A stretch of DNA of 64,000 nucleotides from Trichobilharzia regenti. Taxonomy: Eukaryota > Platyhelminthes > Trematoda > Strigeidida > Schistosomatidae. This document shows, in pieces, positions 30,850 through 44,600 of the stretch (positions within the stretch are counted from its first letter, which is position 1; the number at the start of each line of letters is the position of its first letter). A program made the translations under genes and the position numbers. The notes under the pieces were generated by a model. It had not been told where the DNA came from, ran no database searches, and was given only the letters and a program-made list of their open reading frames with translations. The stretch covers positions 53,759,267-53,823,266 of the forward strand of contig OX235270.1 in assembly GCA_944472135.2 (NCBI GenBank). Direction: 5' to 3'.

Positions 30850-33800
30850 GCTTGCTAGGCTACTAGCTTACTAGTTTTCTCGCCGGTCCCAAGCCCGGGT
30901 AAAGAGGGAGGGTTGGGGCGTGGTGCTAGCAACTCCACCCCTGTAAAACAACCAAATCGCTACAGAAACTTCAACGAATAAATATATTAAAAATTCTAAA
31001 AACATAAGCAATAGCCTTACTTTTCGCTGGAATCGGGGAAGTGAAATGACGCAGGCTGGTGAAAGCCTTCGGGAAGCCAGTCAGCCGATGTGCCTTCTTT
31101 CGATGAAAGCAAAAGTAAGGATGGGTACCTGGAATGTTCGCACAATGTACGAAACTGGAAAGGCTGCCCAGATAGCCGCTGAAATGAGAAGGTACAGAAT
31201 AGAAGTGTTGGGAATCTGCGAGAGCAGATGGAACGGAACTGGAAGGTGCCAACTACCTACTGGAGAGACAGTAATCTATTCCGGCCACCTAGAGGACAAC
31301 CATGAGCACACCGAGGGAGTGGCCATCATGATGTCACCAACAGCAACCAAAGCTCTCATGCAGTGGGAACCAATCTCCTCCAGGATAATGACAGCCAGGT
31401 TCAACTCAAAAGGAAGGAAAGTTACAGTCATTCAATGTTATGCGCCTACAAACGTCTCAGAACAAGAGAAGAAGGAGGCGTTCTACAGACAACTACAAGC
31501 AATAATGGACAACGTCCCAAATGGCGATATCAAAATCCTGATGGGCGACATGAATGCGAAGCTGGGAGGAGACAACACAGGAAGAGAACTCACCATGGGT
31601 CGTGAGGCCCTCGGTGAAATGAACGACAATGGTGAACTCTTCTCAGACTTCTGCGCCTTCAATGATTTGGTGATTGGTGGTAGTGTGTTCAAACACAAGG
31701 ATATACACAAGACGACATGGATTTCACCAGATGGAAACACCAAGAATCAAATAGACTTCATCTCAATTTCAAGAAAGTGGAGACGGAGCCTACTGGACAC
31801 AAGGTCAAGGAGAGGAGCAGATGTGGGTTCAGACCACTATCTAGTACAAGGGACTTTCAAGGTGAAACTAAAAGCCTCGAGGATAGCTGGGGATAGGCCA
31901 CAATGCAAGTTCAACACTCAATTACTGAAGGACACAACCACAAAAGACACTTTCACTGCAACTGTCAGAGCAAAGCAGGAAACACTACGCGACATCACTG
32001 AAGAATCATGCGTGGAAGAACATTGGAAGTCTCTGAAGGCGATTCTCAACGAAACGTGTTCAACGGTTCTAGGAAGAAAGAAGAGACAAGACAAGGAATG
32101 GCTCTCAACGGACACTTGGAAATTAATAGAAGAGAGGAGAATGGTGAAAGAGAAAATGATTCAATGCAAGGACGGACAGAGGAGACGCTGAGCTCAACTT
32201 ACAAAGCATTGGACAAAGAAGTGAAGAAAAGTGCTAGGAAGGACAAAAGACGATTCTACGACAATCTAGCTACTGAAGCTGAAAAGGCAGCAGGCAAAAG
32301 GGACCTGAGGACACTATATCAGATAACCAAATCTCTATCCGGGAAGAGACCAACACAAGCGAAACCTATAAAAGACAGCCAAGGGAACCCAATTACCAAG
32401 GAAGAAAAACAGATTAAACAATGGGCGGATCACTTCAAAGGACTCTTGAACCGACCATCACCTGCAACCCGTCCAGAAATACCAACAACAGCGCGCACAC
32501 AACTGCAAGTTGACACCAATCCTCCAACGAGAGCTGAAGTCTTGAACGCAATCAAACTTCTGAAAGCTGGAAAAACAGCCGGACCAGATGGAATACCCCC
32601 TGAAGCACTGAAAGCAGACCCAGAGACTACAGCAGACATGCTGACTCCATTATTGCAAAAGGTCTGGAAGGAGGGAAAGGTGCCTACTGACTGGAGGAAA
32701 GGTTACCTCGTGAAACTACCAAAGAAGGGCGACTTAGGCCTCACTCTGCAAGAACTGGCGAGGAATCATGCTCCTATCGACGCCAAGTAAAATCCTGAGT
32801 CGCATCATCCTGGAGAGATTAAAGGACGCACTGGAGACAGAACTCCGACCAGAACAAGCTGGATTCAGGAAAGGCAAATCATGTACTGACCAAATTGCAA
32901 CTCTACGCATCATCATCACAGAACAAAGCATGGAATGGCAATCAAACCTCTACCTCAACTTTATAGACTTTGAGAAGGCCTTCGACAGCGTTGACCGTGA
33001 AGTAATTTGGAAATTACTCGAGTACTATGGCGTACCCCAAATATTCATCAACCTTATTCAACAGCTGTACGACAACGGCACCTGCCAAGTGATCCACAAC
33101 GGAAAACTCAGCGAGGCGTTTGGAGTAAACACAGGAGTCAGACAAGGGTGCTTACTATCACCAATGATATTCCTAATTGTGGTGGGACTGGATTATGCGT
33201 CAGACAGTGGGAAACGAGAAGACAGGAATATCCTGGACCGACGTGAAGAACCTAGAAGACCTGGATTTCGCGCGTGGATGATTTATGTTTGATGTCACAC
33301 AAAATCGAAGACTTACAAGCGAAAACCGACAAACTGGTCGAAGAAGCAGCCGGCGAAGACAGGACTCCAGGTGAACATAGACAAGACGGAGGTTATGAAA
33401 ATAACCAACCAACAACAGCAACAACATCCAACGTCAATCACCATCAACGGGAGGGATTTGAAAGAGGTTACTTCATTCACTTATCTAGGGAGCATTGTCT
33501 CAACTACAGGAGGAACGGACGAGGATGTCAAATCGAGAATCGGGAAGGCGAGAAACACATTCATCAGCCTGAAATCAATCTGGAAATCTTCGTCACTCAG
33601 CATCACCAACAAAATTCGGATTTTCAATACAAACGTAAAGTCAGTTCTTCTATACGGATCAGAAACTTGGCGGGTCACAAAGAATATTTCCAAAAGGTTG
33701 CAGACCTTTATTAACAACTGTCTTCGCTCAATACTGAAGATCAGATGGCCGGAAAGAATCACCAACAAGGAATTATGGGAACAAACAAAGCAAGAACCAA

Positions 33801-34085
33801 TCGCCCAACAAATATGCAGGAGAAAGTGGAGATGGATCGGACACTCGCTGAGGAGACCGCTGGGTGACATCGCGCGTCAAGCCCTCGAGTGGAACCCGAA
33901 AGGGAAGCGGCGTGTGGGACGTCCAAGGGTGACATGGAGGAGATCGTGTGAAGAGGAGTTGAAAGAATATGGATTAACATGGATGCAGGCGAAAAGTATA
34001 GCAGAAGACAGAAGAAAATGGAGACGTGCAGTTGAAGCCCTATGTTCCACTAGGAACCCAAGGGAGCAATAATAATAATAATATT
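30850..34085 (+). mobile_element. RTE-type non-LTR retrotransposon (RTE-1), near full length
   Basis: Encodes an apurinic-like endonuclease then a reverse transcriptase, the two-domain RTE layout. The 5' UTR (30880-31045) is GC-richer. 31046-32191 holds the endonuclease: MGTWNVRTMY, GICESRW, ILMGDMNAKLG and SDHYLV. RT motifs are AGKTAGPDGIPPE (32568-32605), FIDFEKAFDSVDRE, GVRQGCLLSP and TYLGSIVS, with a C-terminus RWIGHSLRRP and GRPRVTWRRSCEEE, stop at 34070. The frame shifts near 32165, 32745, 33185, 33271 and 33351. The 33271 lesion is an extra 4 bases inside the FADD catalytic motif. It ends in (AAT)n at 34066-34082, a typical RTE tail. Closest named relatives should be schistosome SR2/RTE elements. 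Confidence 0.88.
31046..32191 (+). pseudogene. RTE-1 ORF part: endonuclease domain
   Basis: 381 open codons. Endonuclease motifs in order: N in WNVRT (residue ~30), E in CESRW (~60), GDMNAKLG (~170) and SDHYLV (~265). All catalytic-type residues of the APE family seem present, so the domain itself looks intact. The frame is lost shortly after, near 32165, in the linker to RT. Confidence 0.85.
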
Positions 34086-35257
34086 ACGCATAAGTCATCG
34101 CCTTGGTTACAGTTTCCTTTCCTGAGAAATTCTGTATATAGCTGCGACTGAACAGCTAAACAAAATGAATTCTCCGAAAGCAGCCTCGTCGCTGAACTAC
34201 ATATTTTGTTCTTTTCATTATAACGAGAATGAAGATTATTCATGAACGATGATAAGTAACAAACTGAATTAAGTCTATGTATCAATTTATCATATGCTCT
34301 TGCATAACCGGTTGAAATGCCTTTAGACTGATTGGGTCGGGCTTTTGGTGGTTAGAAAATAACATATTGCCGTATTCACTATCAGTCGGCCGAAAGTTAA
34401 CGGTAAAAGACGTGTTGCTAAGTTCCTGAAATGACATAGGATTATATGAATGAACTGGTATTTGGATACAATTCTAATTAAACTGAAAAGCCTTGCAATA
34501 TATCAGCCGCTCCCGAATGTAAACAAAATTCAGATTTACCCTCTACGATTTACTCTGATAATATTCAGGTGCATAAAATATGCTGTAAACAGAGGCAGAA
34601 TTCACGTCATATATCCGTTGCGTGTGTGTGTCACTGAGCCGAGAAAAATTATCTACATTCCTAAACAAAAGTGCATACTTCATTTACACAATGTGTAATA
34701 TGGAATGCTAGTTACTGGAGATTTTCAAATCATTATCGCTTCAAAATAATCAGTTGCAAAGATTATGCTATAACTTGTCACAAGACATATTTGACATCTC
34801 CGACGATTTATGCCGATTCTCCACTAAAGAAGGCAATTTATTTATACATAGGTCAAAAATGACTGCGGTAGAAACCGTCTTCACACACACCGTCGTACAT
34901 TCTAAGATATAATGCATGTCAATCATTTTCACCACCTTGATATTTCCCTAGTTTCCTTACTGTCATTAGGCGTGTCAAGTGTATCAGGTATGTCCCTCTA
35001 TATGTTTCCCCTAGAAGTATATAACCTGAATTTCTTATTATGATTAATTACGTGATAAATTGCAATGAACAGTTAAATAAGTTGTGAATGCATCTTTATC
35101 CAACAACTTTCCATTTGGAAATCCGAAAAGAATATTTCTTTTGATATTGCAAAATAGATACAAAATATACACTCCTGTTTGTATGACGCAATGATTTTAA
35201 GAGTTCAGGCAGATGCTACTTTCACTGAGTATCACAAGTCACATTAAGGCTAATATA
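34086..35257. other. Unassigned sequence beyond the RIC1 3' end
   Basis: AT-rich, short ORFs only. The RIC1 transcript probably terminates here on the minus strand (stop at 35280). I could not fix a poly(A) signal with confidence. Confidence 0.4.
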
Positions 35258-35279
35258 TAAGAGTAGTATAAATGAAAAG

Positions 35280-35618
35280 TTACATCACAGAACAAATCAA
35301 CCGATTCGATTCAGAATCTAGGGCTTCATTTTCAATTAATGCATTAAATAAATATCCGTTTTCAGAATGCATTTCGTCGTCGTTTATATGGGGAATAGAA
35401 GTATGAACTGATAACTCCAATTTCTTCATTGATTCGTAGTAGTCTGTATTCACATTATCCACATTCAAGATAAGTGGTGTCGAACAACTGGACATAGATT
35501 GGAACGAATCTTGTGATTTTGAAACTGAATTCAGGAACACAGAGGTGTTCACCGGATTCTGTCCATCTGATGCAGACGACGGAGGAACACCCAAGGAAAC
35601 CGGTCGCCTCCGAAAACT
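35280..35618 (-). CDS. RIC1: RIC1 terminal exon
   Basis: Acceptor GTTCATTACAG; in phase with the previous exon. 112 residues, starting SFRRRPVSLGVPPSS, acidic and Ser/Asn rich, ending RLICSVM and a stop. Wholly contained in the inverted duplication; its second copy at 47108-47446 encodes the same protein. Confidence 0.78.
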   Translation of the reverse strand, partial: SFRRRPVSLGVPPSSASDGQNPVNTSVFLNSVSKSQDSFQSMSSCSTPLILNVDNVNTDYYESMKKLELSVHTSIPHINDDEMHSENGYLFNALIENEALDSESNRLICSVM

Positions 35619-38600
35619 CTGTAATGAACAACATTAAAACACAAAACAAATAGACAACGGATTGAATGCCAACGACACACATATTTATAAGCTATTCAAT
35701 ATGCTATGAACACATATACACAAATACAATGATGACTAAAGACGCAGTAGCGACCATAGACACTACACACCACTTACACCGTCTCTGCAGACACTGTCAC
35801 TGACAAGATCAATTACAACATGTCAGGCTATTTCGTGGTAAGGCTGCAAGCGTTTAAAGCAGATGGAGATCGATCATAATTAAAGCCCGACCTCAGAAAG
35901 TGAAGGACTAAGCTACAAAGGATGAGTTCACTACAGTCATCAGGAAGAAGTCAGAGACACTGAGTGGCATTACCGAGGGAACCTGAGTTGGAGAACACTG
36001 CGACTCTCTGAAAGTGATGTTGAAGGAAGCCTGTATTGTATAGCCACCTGAGTGAAGAAGGACGACGTGGGAAGACAACAAATGCCTCTCTACTACACAC
36101 GTGTGCAACCTGATAGTCGAGAGGGCAGGCTAGTGGAACAGAAGATGAACACACGTGCAAAGGTTGATAGGGAAAGAAACAAGCTGAGTTTATTCTACAC
36201 CTCACTGAACAAAGTAGTGAAGATGAGTGTGGGACGAAAGGTGGAAGACAACTTTATGACACACTGGTCACTGGAGCAGAATAGGACACATAGAAGAGAC
36301 GCCTCCGAATACTATGTCAGACAACCAGGTCTTTAATTCCATTATGGGTAAATTTTTGTTTTGATAAAGTCTCACAGTGTTATACAGTAATGTTTACTGA
36401 TGACGTTTCGAGCACAATTTATTGCTCATAGTCATATCAAGGTAATCACACGACTTCCCAATTTCATTTATACAGTTCCATTATTTTTCACTTGATTTGA
36501 CTGGTAGTAGTATTTTCCATATTTCGGGTATGTGTTATGAATCACTCCTATTGCATGTGTTTGGTGTAGACTTGATGAACAAAGACTCAGTAATCAACCT
36601 CTCTCTCCACCTACCTAGATTACTTTTTAGAATTTTAACCCTCTCCCACTCTATTATGTGGTTGTGTGTTAGCGCATGCATTGCAATTGCTGAGCTTTTT
36701 TCTAAATTACTTATCTTCTCGGGGTCAACCATTCTTACCTTAGCTAAATTCTTATGTTCTGACAATTTGACTACCCCTGACCTAGTAGTTTGACCTATAT
36801 AGTTGACCTCACAGTCATTGCTGGGTATTTTGTAAATAATATTATTTTGTCGAATTGGTTCAGCTGGGTCCTTTAACCTACAGAGCCTTTTCCTGAGTGA
36901 GTTTGTAGGTTTGAATGCCACCCTAATTCCTGCTTTATTCAGAATCCTACGTAGGGTCTCAAATGTCCCTTCTTTATATGGTATTACTGTAGATGACTTG
37001 TTTTTCTCTTATTTATGTTATTATTATCAGTTTCCTCATTATTTTTCTTTTTCTTTTGGCCTTTTCTGATCTTACTAATGAATTTTATAGGCTAGTTATT
37101 CAACACCAACACCTCTTCTATCTGTTTTATTTCATCATTTAAGTCTTTTTTGTGCAACTTAGGTCTACTGCTCGGTTTGTTAAACACTTAACTAAGCCTG
37201 CCTTTACAAATAACGGATGAGATAAATTAAAGTCTAAGTATCTATTAGAATGAGTTGGTTTTCTGTACACACTAGTGTGTAGTTTGCCTTCTTCTATTCC
37301 TTTTATCTTACAATCTAACATAGCTAATTCTCTTTGTTTATTTTCCGCTTCAAATGTGAATTTTATTCCCTCCACTGGTGAGTTTATGTGTCAAGAAGCT
37401 AGAGATATGTTCTGTTTTTAACACTGTGAAAGTGTCATCCACATATCTCCACCATATTTTTGGAGTAGGATTAAACGCATTAAGAGCCATATTTTCCCAG
37501 CTATCCATCCATGAAGAGATCTGCAACGATAGGGGATTTCGGTGATCCGATTGCTACACCTTCAGTTTGTCTATATATTTTGCCCTGGAATTTGAAGATT
37601 GTAGATATGAGGCATAACTGAATTCCTAAAATAATTTCTTCAATGGGTAGCTTCGTCCTGGGCGCCCGGGCAGTATCTCAGCCTTCACACAACAAATGAA
37701 ATAAGACAACAAACTGTCATTGAAACTCACAGTGCGTTCGTAAAATGGTTTCAAGTAATAATGATACCTCAAGCAACTTATATCCTTTCAACCTTACTTT
37801 TATTTTTATACTTAGATTCCTGTATTTTACCTATGCTAATCTTGACTTTTTAACCTTCGACAGCCTTTCACCTTTGTCAGAATTCCCAGTCTATCTGTGT
37901 CGTTTAGAGATGTTAGTGAGTAACCCTCAAAATGGTTGTCCCGAATGTGACATCTAACACAGATATCCTAAAACCGCGTTCCACGTTCAAGCTGGCCACC
38001 TACAATGTTCGGACGCTGATGCAAATCGGACAACAGGCACGGTTGCTAAGAACTTTGGAAAGCCTCGCTATCGATGTCTGCTGCATTTCGGAGACCCGCA
38101 TTCAAGATCCCAGTGAAGTGCTTCGACTATCCTCTCCATCTGGAAGTTCTAGTAGTACATACCAGCGCTTATCCGGGGACCCTGTGGCGTCGGCATCCGG
38201 CGTAGCTGGTGTCGGTGTCGCACTGAGCGCTAGAGCCGAAGCTGCACTGCTCGACTGGATTCCCATTAACAGTCGTTTATGTGCTGTGAGGCTGGAAGGT
38301 TATACGAAAGTAAGGAGTAGTAGGCCAGATAGGCGGTGTCTATTTGTTGTCTCTGCCTATGCACCGACGGATTGCAGCCCGGATGCAATGAAGGATGAGT
38401 TTTACTACCAACTGAGCGATCTCTTGAAACAGGCGGGTCGGAGGGATATCGTAGTGCTGGCTGGGGACTTGAATGCACAGGCGGGCGTCTAAGCTCAGAG
38501 GAGAATCGTCTAGGTGGTCAGTGGGGACTACATGGTCGCAGGTCAGATAATGGGGACCGTCTTCTGCAGCTTTGCGCGGATCACAACCTATTTCTAACCA

Positions 38601-41600
38601 GCACCAACTTCCGGCACAGCCATCGCCGTAGCGCTACCTGGCGTCCTCCCTCTGCGAAGCAAGCTTGGACTCAGATTGATCATATCGCGGTCAGTTTCCG
38701 GTGGCGAGGATGCATACAAGACTGTCGCTCCTTCTGGAGCACATGCCTGGACTCCGATCATGCGTTAGTGTGTGCCAAGTTCGTCTTGCGATTTGGTGGG
38801 GTTCGTAAAAGCCGTCGTCTAAGCGTTGATGTGAGCAAACTAGTAGCACCTGCTACTTCTTTGAAATATCAGAATGAGTTAAAAACAATGCTTGCCAGCA
38901 ACCCCCCAAGTAGTATAGATGAACATTGGCTTCATGTGCAAGGTGCCATGCAAAAGGCGAGTGTAGCCGCTTGCGGCTTGAAAGAATGCTCCGCTAACAA
39001 CCACTGGGTTTCTGCGAGTTCCTTGCAACTCATGGATGAACGCCGGTCCATTCCGGCTGGCAGCGAATACAACAATCAGCGAAAGGCGCTCACGCGCAAG
39101 ATTAGACAGTGTTTACGTAAGGACCGCGAAGCCTGGTGGTCAGAACGTGCGTGTGAGATGGAGTCAGCAGCTGGCAACAGTCGGAAGCTGTTCCAACTCA
39201 TACGAGCCACCGGCAGCAAGAAACAAGGTGTCAGCGAGACGGTCTGTGAGGCAGATGGCACTCCAATTACCAGCCTGAAAAGACGCCTGGAACGCTGGGC
39301 AGAGCACTTCGGGAAGCAGTTCAGCTGGCCACCAGCTTCAGTGTCTACTATCATTAGCCCGAGTGCTCCTTGGTCGGTTAGTACCGACCCACCCACCGAA
39401 GCGGAGGTCCGTAAGGAACTCCAAGTTCTGAAACGCCATAAGGCCCAGACAAATTACCCCGGCTCTTTTTAAAGATGGTGGCGAGACTCTCACAATGGCT
39501 CTAACTGGGTTGTTCAGGAAGGTGTGGGAGACAGAGAGTGTACCATCAATGTGGAACGAAGCCATTATCGTCCCCATCTTTAAAAAGGGTCGACGTAATT
39601 CGTGTGACAATCATAGGGGTATCAGTCTGTTACCAGTCGCGTCTAAAATATTGGCTGCTGTCTTGCTTCGCAGACTGTGCAAAATACGTGAAGGATTGAT
39701 TCGCGAAGAGCAGGCTGGGTTTCGTTCAGGTCGTGGATGCATTGATCATGTGTTCACCCTTCGTCAGTTGTTGGAACACCGCCACACGTATTGCAGGCCA
39801 ACGATCGTTGTGTTTCTTGATATTAGGGCTGCCTTCGATTCGTTGGACAGAACTGTGCTCTGGAACTGTCTGTTAGAGAGAGGTGTACCTGAGAAATTTG
39901 TTAACATCTGGAAAGCCCTATACAGAAACACCTCAGGTAGAGTGAGGGCATACAACCAACTATCATCACTGTTCCCAACCAACAGTGGGGTTAGACAGGG
40001 TTGCCCAATCTCTCCGTCTCTTTAACTTTGCCATCGATGACATTCTGGAGTCAGCTCTGAAGGATGTGCGTGAAGGTGGTGTAGATCTGCTACCTGGAGA
40101 TAGACTTTTCGACCTCGAGTATGCAGACGATATCGTCTTACTGTGCGATAGCATGCAGGCTGCCCAAATCGCACTTAATCAGTTGGCGATCAGTGTCTGT
40201 AAGTATGGTATGTGCTTTGGGCCGTCTAAGTGCAAAGTACTGTTACAAGATTGGCAGGAGCCTGTACCTGCACTCACTCTTGCGGGAGAACCGCTTGAAG
40301 TTGTTGATAAGTTTGTGTACCTGGGTAGTTGTTTGAGTGCTGGCGGAGGGGTGACGGATGAGATTTCCAACCGTATAATGAAGGCTAGGGTGGCATACAT
40401 CAACTTGAACCACCTCTGGTGCCGTTAGCCTGGCTGTCAAAGGTCGGGTATACAATGCTTCGGTGCGGGCTGTTTTTCTCTACGCCTGTGAAATCTGGCC
40501 TCTCCGAGCTGAGGATGTGCGGCGACTGTACGTGTTCGATCATCGCTGTCTCCGCAGGATTGCTTGCGTTCGATGGCATCATCGCGTGAGTAATTCTGAG
40601 GTTCGGCGGCGTGTGTTTGAACACAGTGGAGATCACCATTGATTGAGTGTCGTCATCTGGAAACACCGGCTCCGGTGGCTTGGACATGTGCTGCGAATGT
40701 CATCCCAGAGGCTTCCGTGCAGCTCTCTGTTCACTAGCCCTGGTACGGGATGGAAAAGGCGGAGGGGTGGTCAGTCCATGATGTGGCGTCGTGGGATGAA
40801 GGATGTTTGTGCTCGATTAGCATTGGTTGGTGCTTCACGACTCCGTGGTTGGGGTCCGCGAGATAGCTCGGAAAGTTATCGGATATGGCCAAGTATCATA
40901 ATCAATGGCGAACATGTTGCAATTTTCTTCTTTCTCCACTACCCGATGATAGTTAACGAATACTGTTTAAACTTGTTAAGCATGACTGTTTTCCTTCCAA
41001 ATGAAGTTCTTTATCCGTTCTCTACTTATATTTTTTTTTAAAAAGTAATGTATGTCTTTGCATCATTATTGAATAGAGCATCGAATGGTCATTAAATGGG
41101 TAACTCAACTTTATCGGCTCTGAAGAGGCATTTGACAACCTCGACCGCGAAGTGATTCTGAGAGCCTTTCAACACTATGGAGTGCACTGAATTATTATCG
41201 ACTTCATTGAACAAATATGTAATGACGCCATATGTCAAGTGATCCAGAGAGGAGAAAACAATGAAAACTTCGAAGTGAAGGTAGGTGTAAGACAATACTG
41301 CCCACTATGACATAGGCTACTCCTGATTGAGGTGGTTGGATTACGCAGCAGAATTCAGAGAGCGATAATCACGTACACGATGCAACAACAAGAAGACATC
41401 GGAAGATTTGGACCTCATGGTCCATTTGTAACTAACGTCAGACAAACACGACGATATACAGCAAAAAAAAGTTAGCATAGGAAGCGAAGACAAAGTTTCA
41501 AGTGAATACTGACAAGATAGGGGTAATGAAGATATCTAAGCAACAACAAGAAGCAAAATCATTAGCAACGGGAGAAATTTGAAGGAAGTCACTTCTTATC

Positions 41601-44600
41601 TAAGCAAAACTGTTACAACTAAAGGCGGTACGGATGAGGACGTCATAGCTTGCCACGGCAGTAAAATTAAGGCTTTCGTTAGTCTGAAGTTATTCATGAA
41701 TAATCCCCATTCAGACATTATTGATAATAGAACACGCAGTTCAGTGAAGAGTCTCTTTTCAGCTAATTCATTCACTTAGTTGTGCAATCGCAATTATATA
41801 TACTTATTTTTGTATGTGTGCGTCAGTGTTCATTAGATTTTTCTGATAAGAATAGAAAAAAGTTAGGGATATTGTTGTCAAACCATTCTAAAAATGTGAT
41901 AAGTAATCAAGTTGTAACCAGGGGGGCGGGGTGAAGATTGGTAAGAGGTTAGTAGTGGTGTGTTGTCAAAAAAACATAGTTATTATTGTTAATCAGCACA
42001 TAAAAGAAGTTGAATAAGCGTAATACAGCTACGTGATAAGGTGAATCGATTAATGAATGAGTATTGATTGCGATGCACGTAGAAACAAATTAAAATATGG
42101 TATTATGTGAGAGTCGTGAAGAAATACAAGAGTTAGAAAAGCTGTCACACAAAAATCAAGTCAGTAGGAATCAACACAGTTGTTGGAATGATAGTAGAAA
42201 TGGTCGATTGATTTTCTTTTGTCTCCGTAACTCTGGTTTTTCCAACTGAATGGCGAAGGCTTCAGTTGTGCAAAGGAGACGAAAGCGTATTTCCTTTGCT
42301 AGGTCGTTCTTCAATTTATAGATCACTTTGAACGAGGCGTTTGTTGAAATAGAATGAACGGTGTTGACGAGATATTTGATCAACACACGCCTTACACAGC
42401 CACCATTGCGTTTTTGGTACGATTCGGGATAGTGTTCCTGAATTTTTTCGGATAGGATACACGTCAACCGGCTTTATGACATAAGTAGGCTTTAGATCTC
42501 TTACGTAGTTCCACATTTAATTTGTTTCTGTGTGCATTCTAATCAGTACTCACTCATTAATCGATTCACCTTATCACGTAGCTGTATTACGCTTATTCAA
42601 CTTCTTTTATGTGCTGATTAACAATAATAACTATGTTTTTTTGACAACACACCACTACTAACCTCTTACCAATCTTCACCCCGCCCCCCTGGTTACAACT
42701 TGATTACTTATCACATTTTTAGAATGGTTTGACAACAATATCCCTAACTTTTTTCTATTCTTATCAGAAAAATCTAATGAACACTGACGCACACATACAA
42801 AAATAAGTATATATAATTGCGATTGCACAACTAAGTGAATGAATTAGCCGAAAAGACACTCTGTGCTGACTTACGACTCTGAGAGGAGCTTGTGAACCTG
42901 GCAAACTCTGCGCAGAGAACAAAATTCGAATTTTACAAACCAATGTCAAGTCAGTACAACTACATGCTTCACACAGTTCACGCGTCACCAAAAGCATTCC
43001 CAATCACCTGATGCATATACTTTCATCAACACCTGCCTTCACTGCTTCGATATTCAAGATCAGATACCTACAAGTGCTTAGAAACAACGAACTTTCCCAA
43101 CCAAGAACCCACCGCCTAATAAATATTCCGAATTAAACAGAGATAGATCAAATACACGCTGAGGAGACCGTTGAATGACATCGCGCGGAAGGACGTAAAG
43201 TACAACTCGAATGGAAAACGACGAGTTAGGTTTTCAAGGGTGGCATGTAAGAGATCATGTGCGAATGAGAAAAGAGCTTATGTGCCAACGGGAAACCAAC
43301 GGAGGACGATTTCAGCGAACACGATGATTTAGAGGTATACTGTTGAAACTTCACGGTCCCCCTGGAACCCAAGTGATCAATGAATAACAAATAATAGAAA
43401 TTATGACTTACACTGGCAGAATGGTTTACACCATCTGTCTGCTGCGATATTAAAAAATGTGATCCTGTGTAAGGGAGAGACTTGTCGATTTTTATATTTT
43501 GGCGGTTTAGGATATTAAAAATGTCTTCTTCATTGTCGTGGAAACCATAGGCAGCAAAAATAGACTGCAACTTTAAGTCACCTTTCCCGTTGGAATGTAG
43601 CTTGAGCTTATTAGAAATTTCACTGAAATTAAAATAAATGCAATGTGCAACTTATTCAAACTTGATGGAACCGTTAAAAACTAGAAAACTTGAAATGGTA
43701 AACATCAAATTGTAAACTTTACAGAATGCCATTCTGACTGCAGAATCTTCACATGAATAAAGATGACGACGCTGGAAACTCAAAAATTTTCTGGTAAATT
43801 ATTCCTGACTCGAAGTCGAGACTTCAAGAAGAAACGTACATGATTATTGGAGTGAGAGAGGTTATGCAAATACAATGATATATAATAACAATAATCATAC
43901 AAAACAATATCATGACACTAATTATGCGTCAACACTGATGCAAGTATAGGGTTTCTTTCAACGTTGTGAAATCTGACTAGTTTGTTTTTCGGGTTAACAT
44001 ATAGAAAATCAATATCCGTGCAATTTAAACCCTGACTATCGAACCAGCCGGTATGTAGACATAATACCTCCCCCATTAACACAGCTGGTGGTCAGTAATA
44101 TGCTTGCTTTGGCCTAATCCTTCGTTGTCGTCAACTACTTCGCCTTTCTGCAAAGAGCACAGTTTCACTTCTTTTAGGGTTAGCTAGAAGTATGCAATGC
44201 TTATGTCTAACTTACAAACTGATTAACTGGAAACCACAAAAAGTTAGCTCAAAAGCAGTCAAGTTTCGATTAATGGCCGTATCCGAGTTTCCACAATCCA
44301 ACCGATTCAAATGACTAATCTATACATGTGATGATGAAGTCCTATGATATACTAGGAACCTTGAGACAACAAAAAATAACAATCATCACCTCCCCAATAA
44401 TACGAATATACTGTTTCTAGTTGGTTATTTTCCAAACACAGTTCGAACAGATCTCTGCTTTCTTTTGATCGGTGTAATTAAGTGGGGCCACCAGGAAACA
44501 CTGTTTTTACGAGAACAGTGCGCTAGCGATTCTAAAATGTAACGAGACCGATGCTATATATACATATGATAACGTCTTTTAAGGGTCAGGTGAAGTGTAC

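Larger units (their letters stand above)
35258..36334. repeat. Left arm of a 1.08-kb inverted duplication
   Basis: Reverse complement of 46392-47468. Coordinates of matching points sum to 82,726 along the whole arm, so there are no net indels. Only a few substitutions were noticed. The arm contains the RIC1 terminal exon (35618-35280), its splice acceptor and an RTE-1 relic (35880-36334). Confidence 0.9.

Noticed and set aside
31483..31743. Antisense ORFs inside RTE-1 and RTE-2
   Set aside because: GC-richer transposon coding leaves antisense frames open; no domain or start context supports them.
36052..36336. 94-codon ORF with an identical partner at 46674-46384
   Set aside because: Both lie in the RTE-1 relic of the inverted duplication in a frame unrelated to the RTE protein; identity reflects the duplication and not coding selection.
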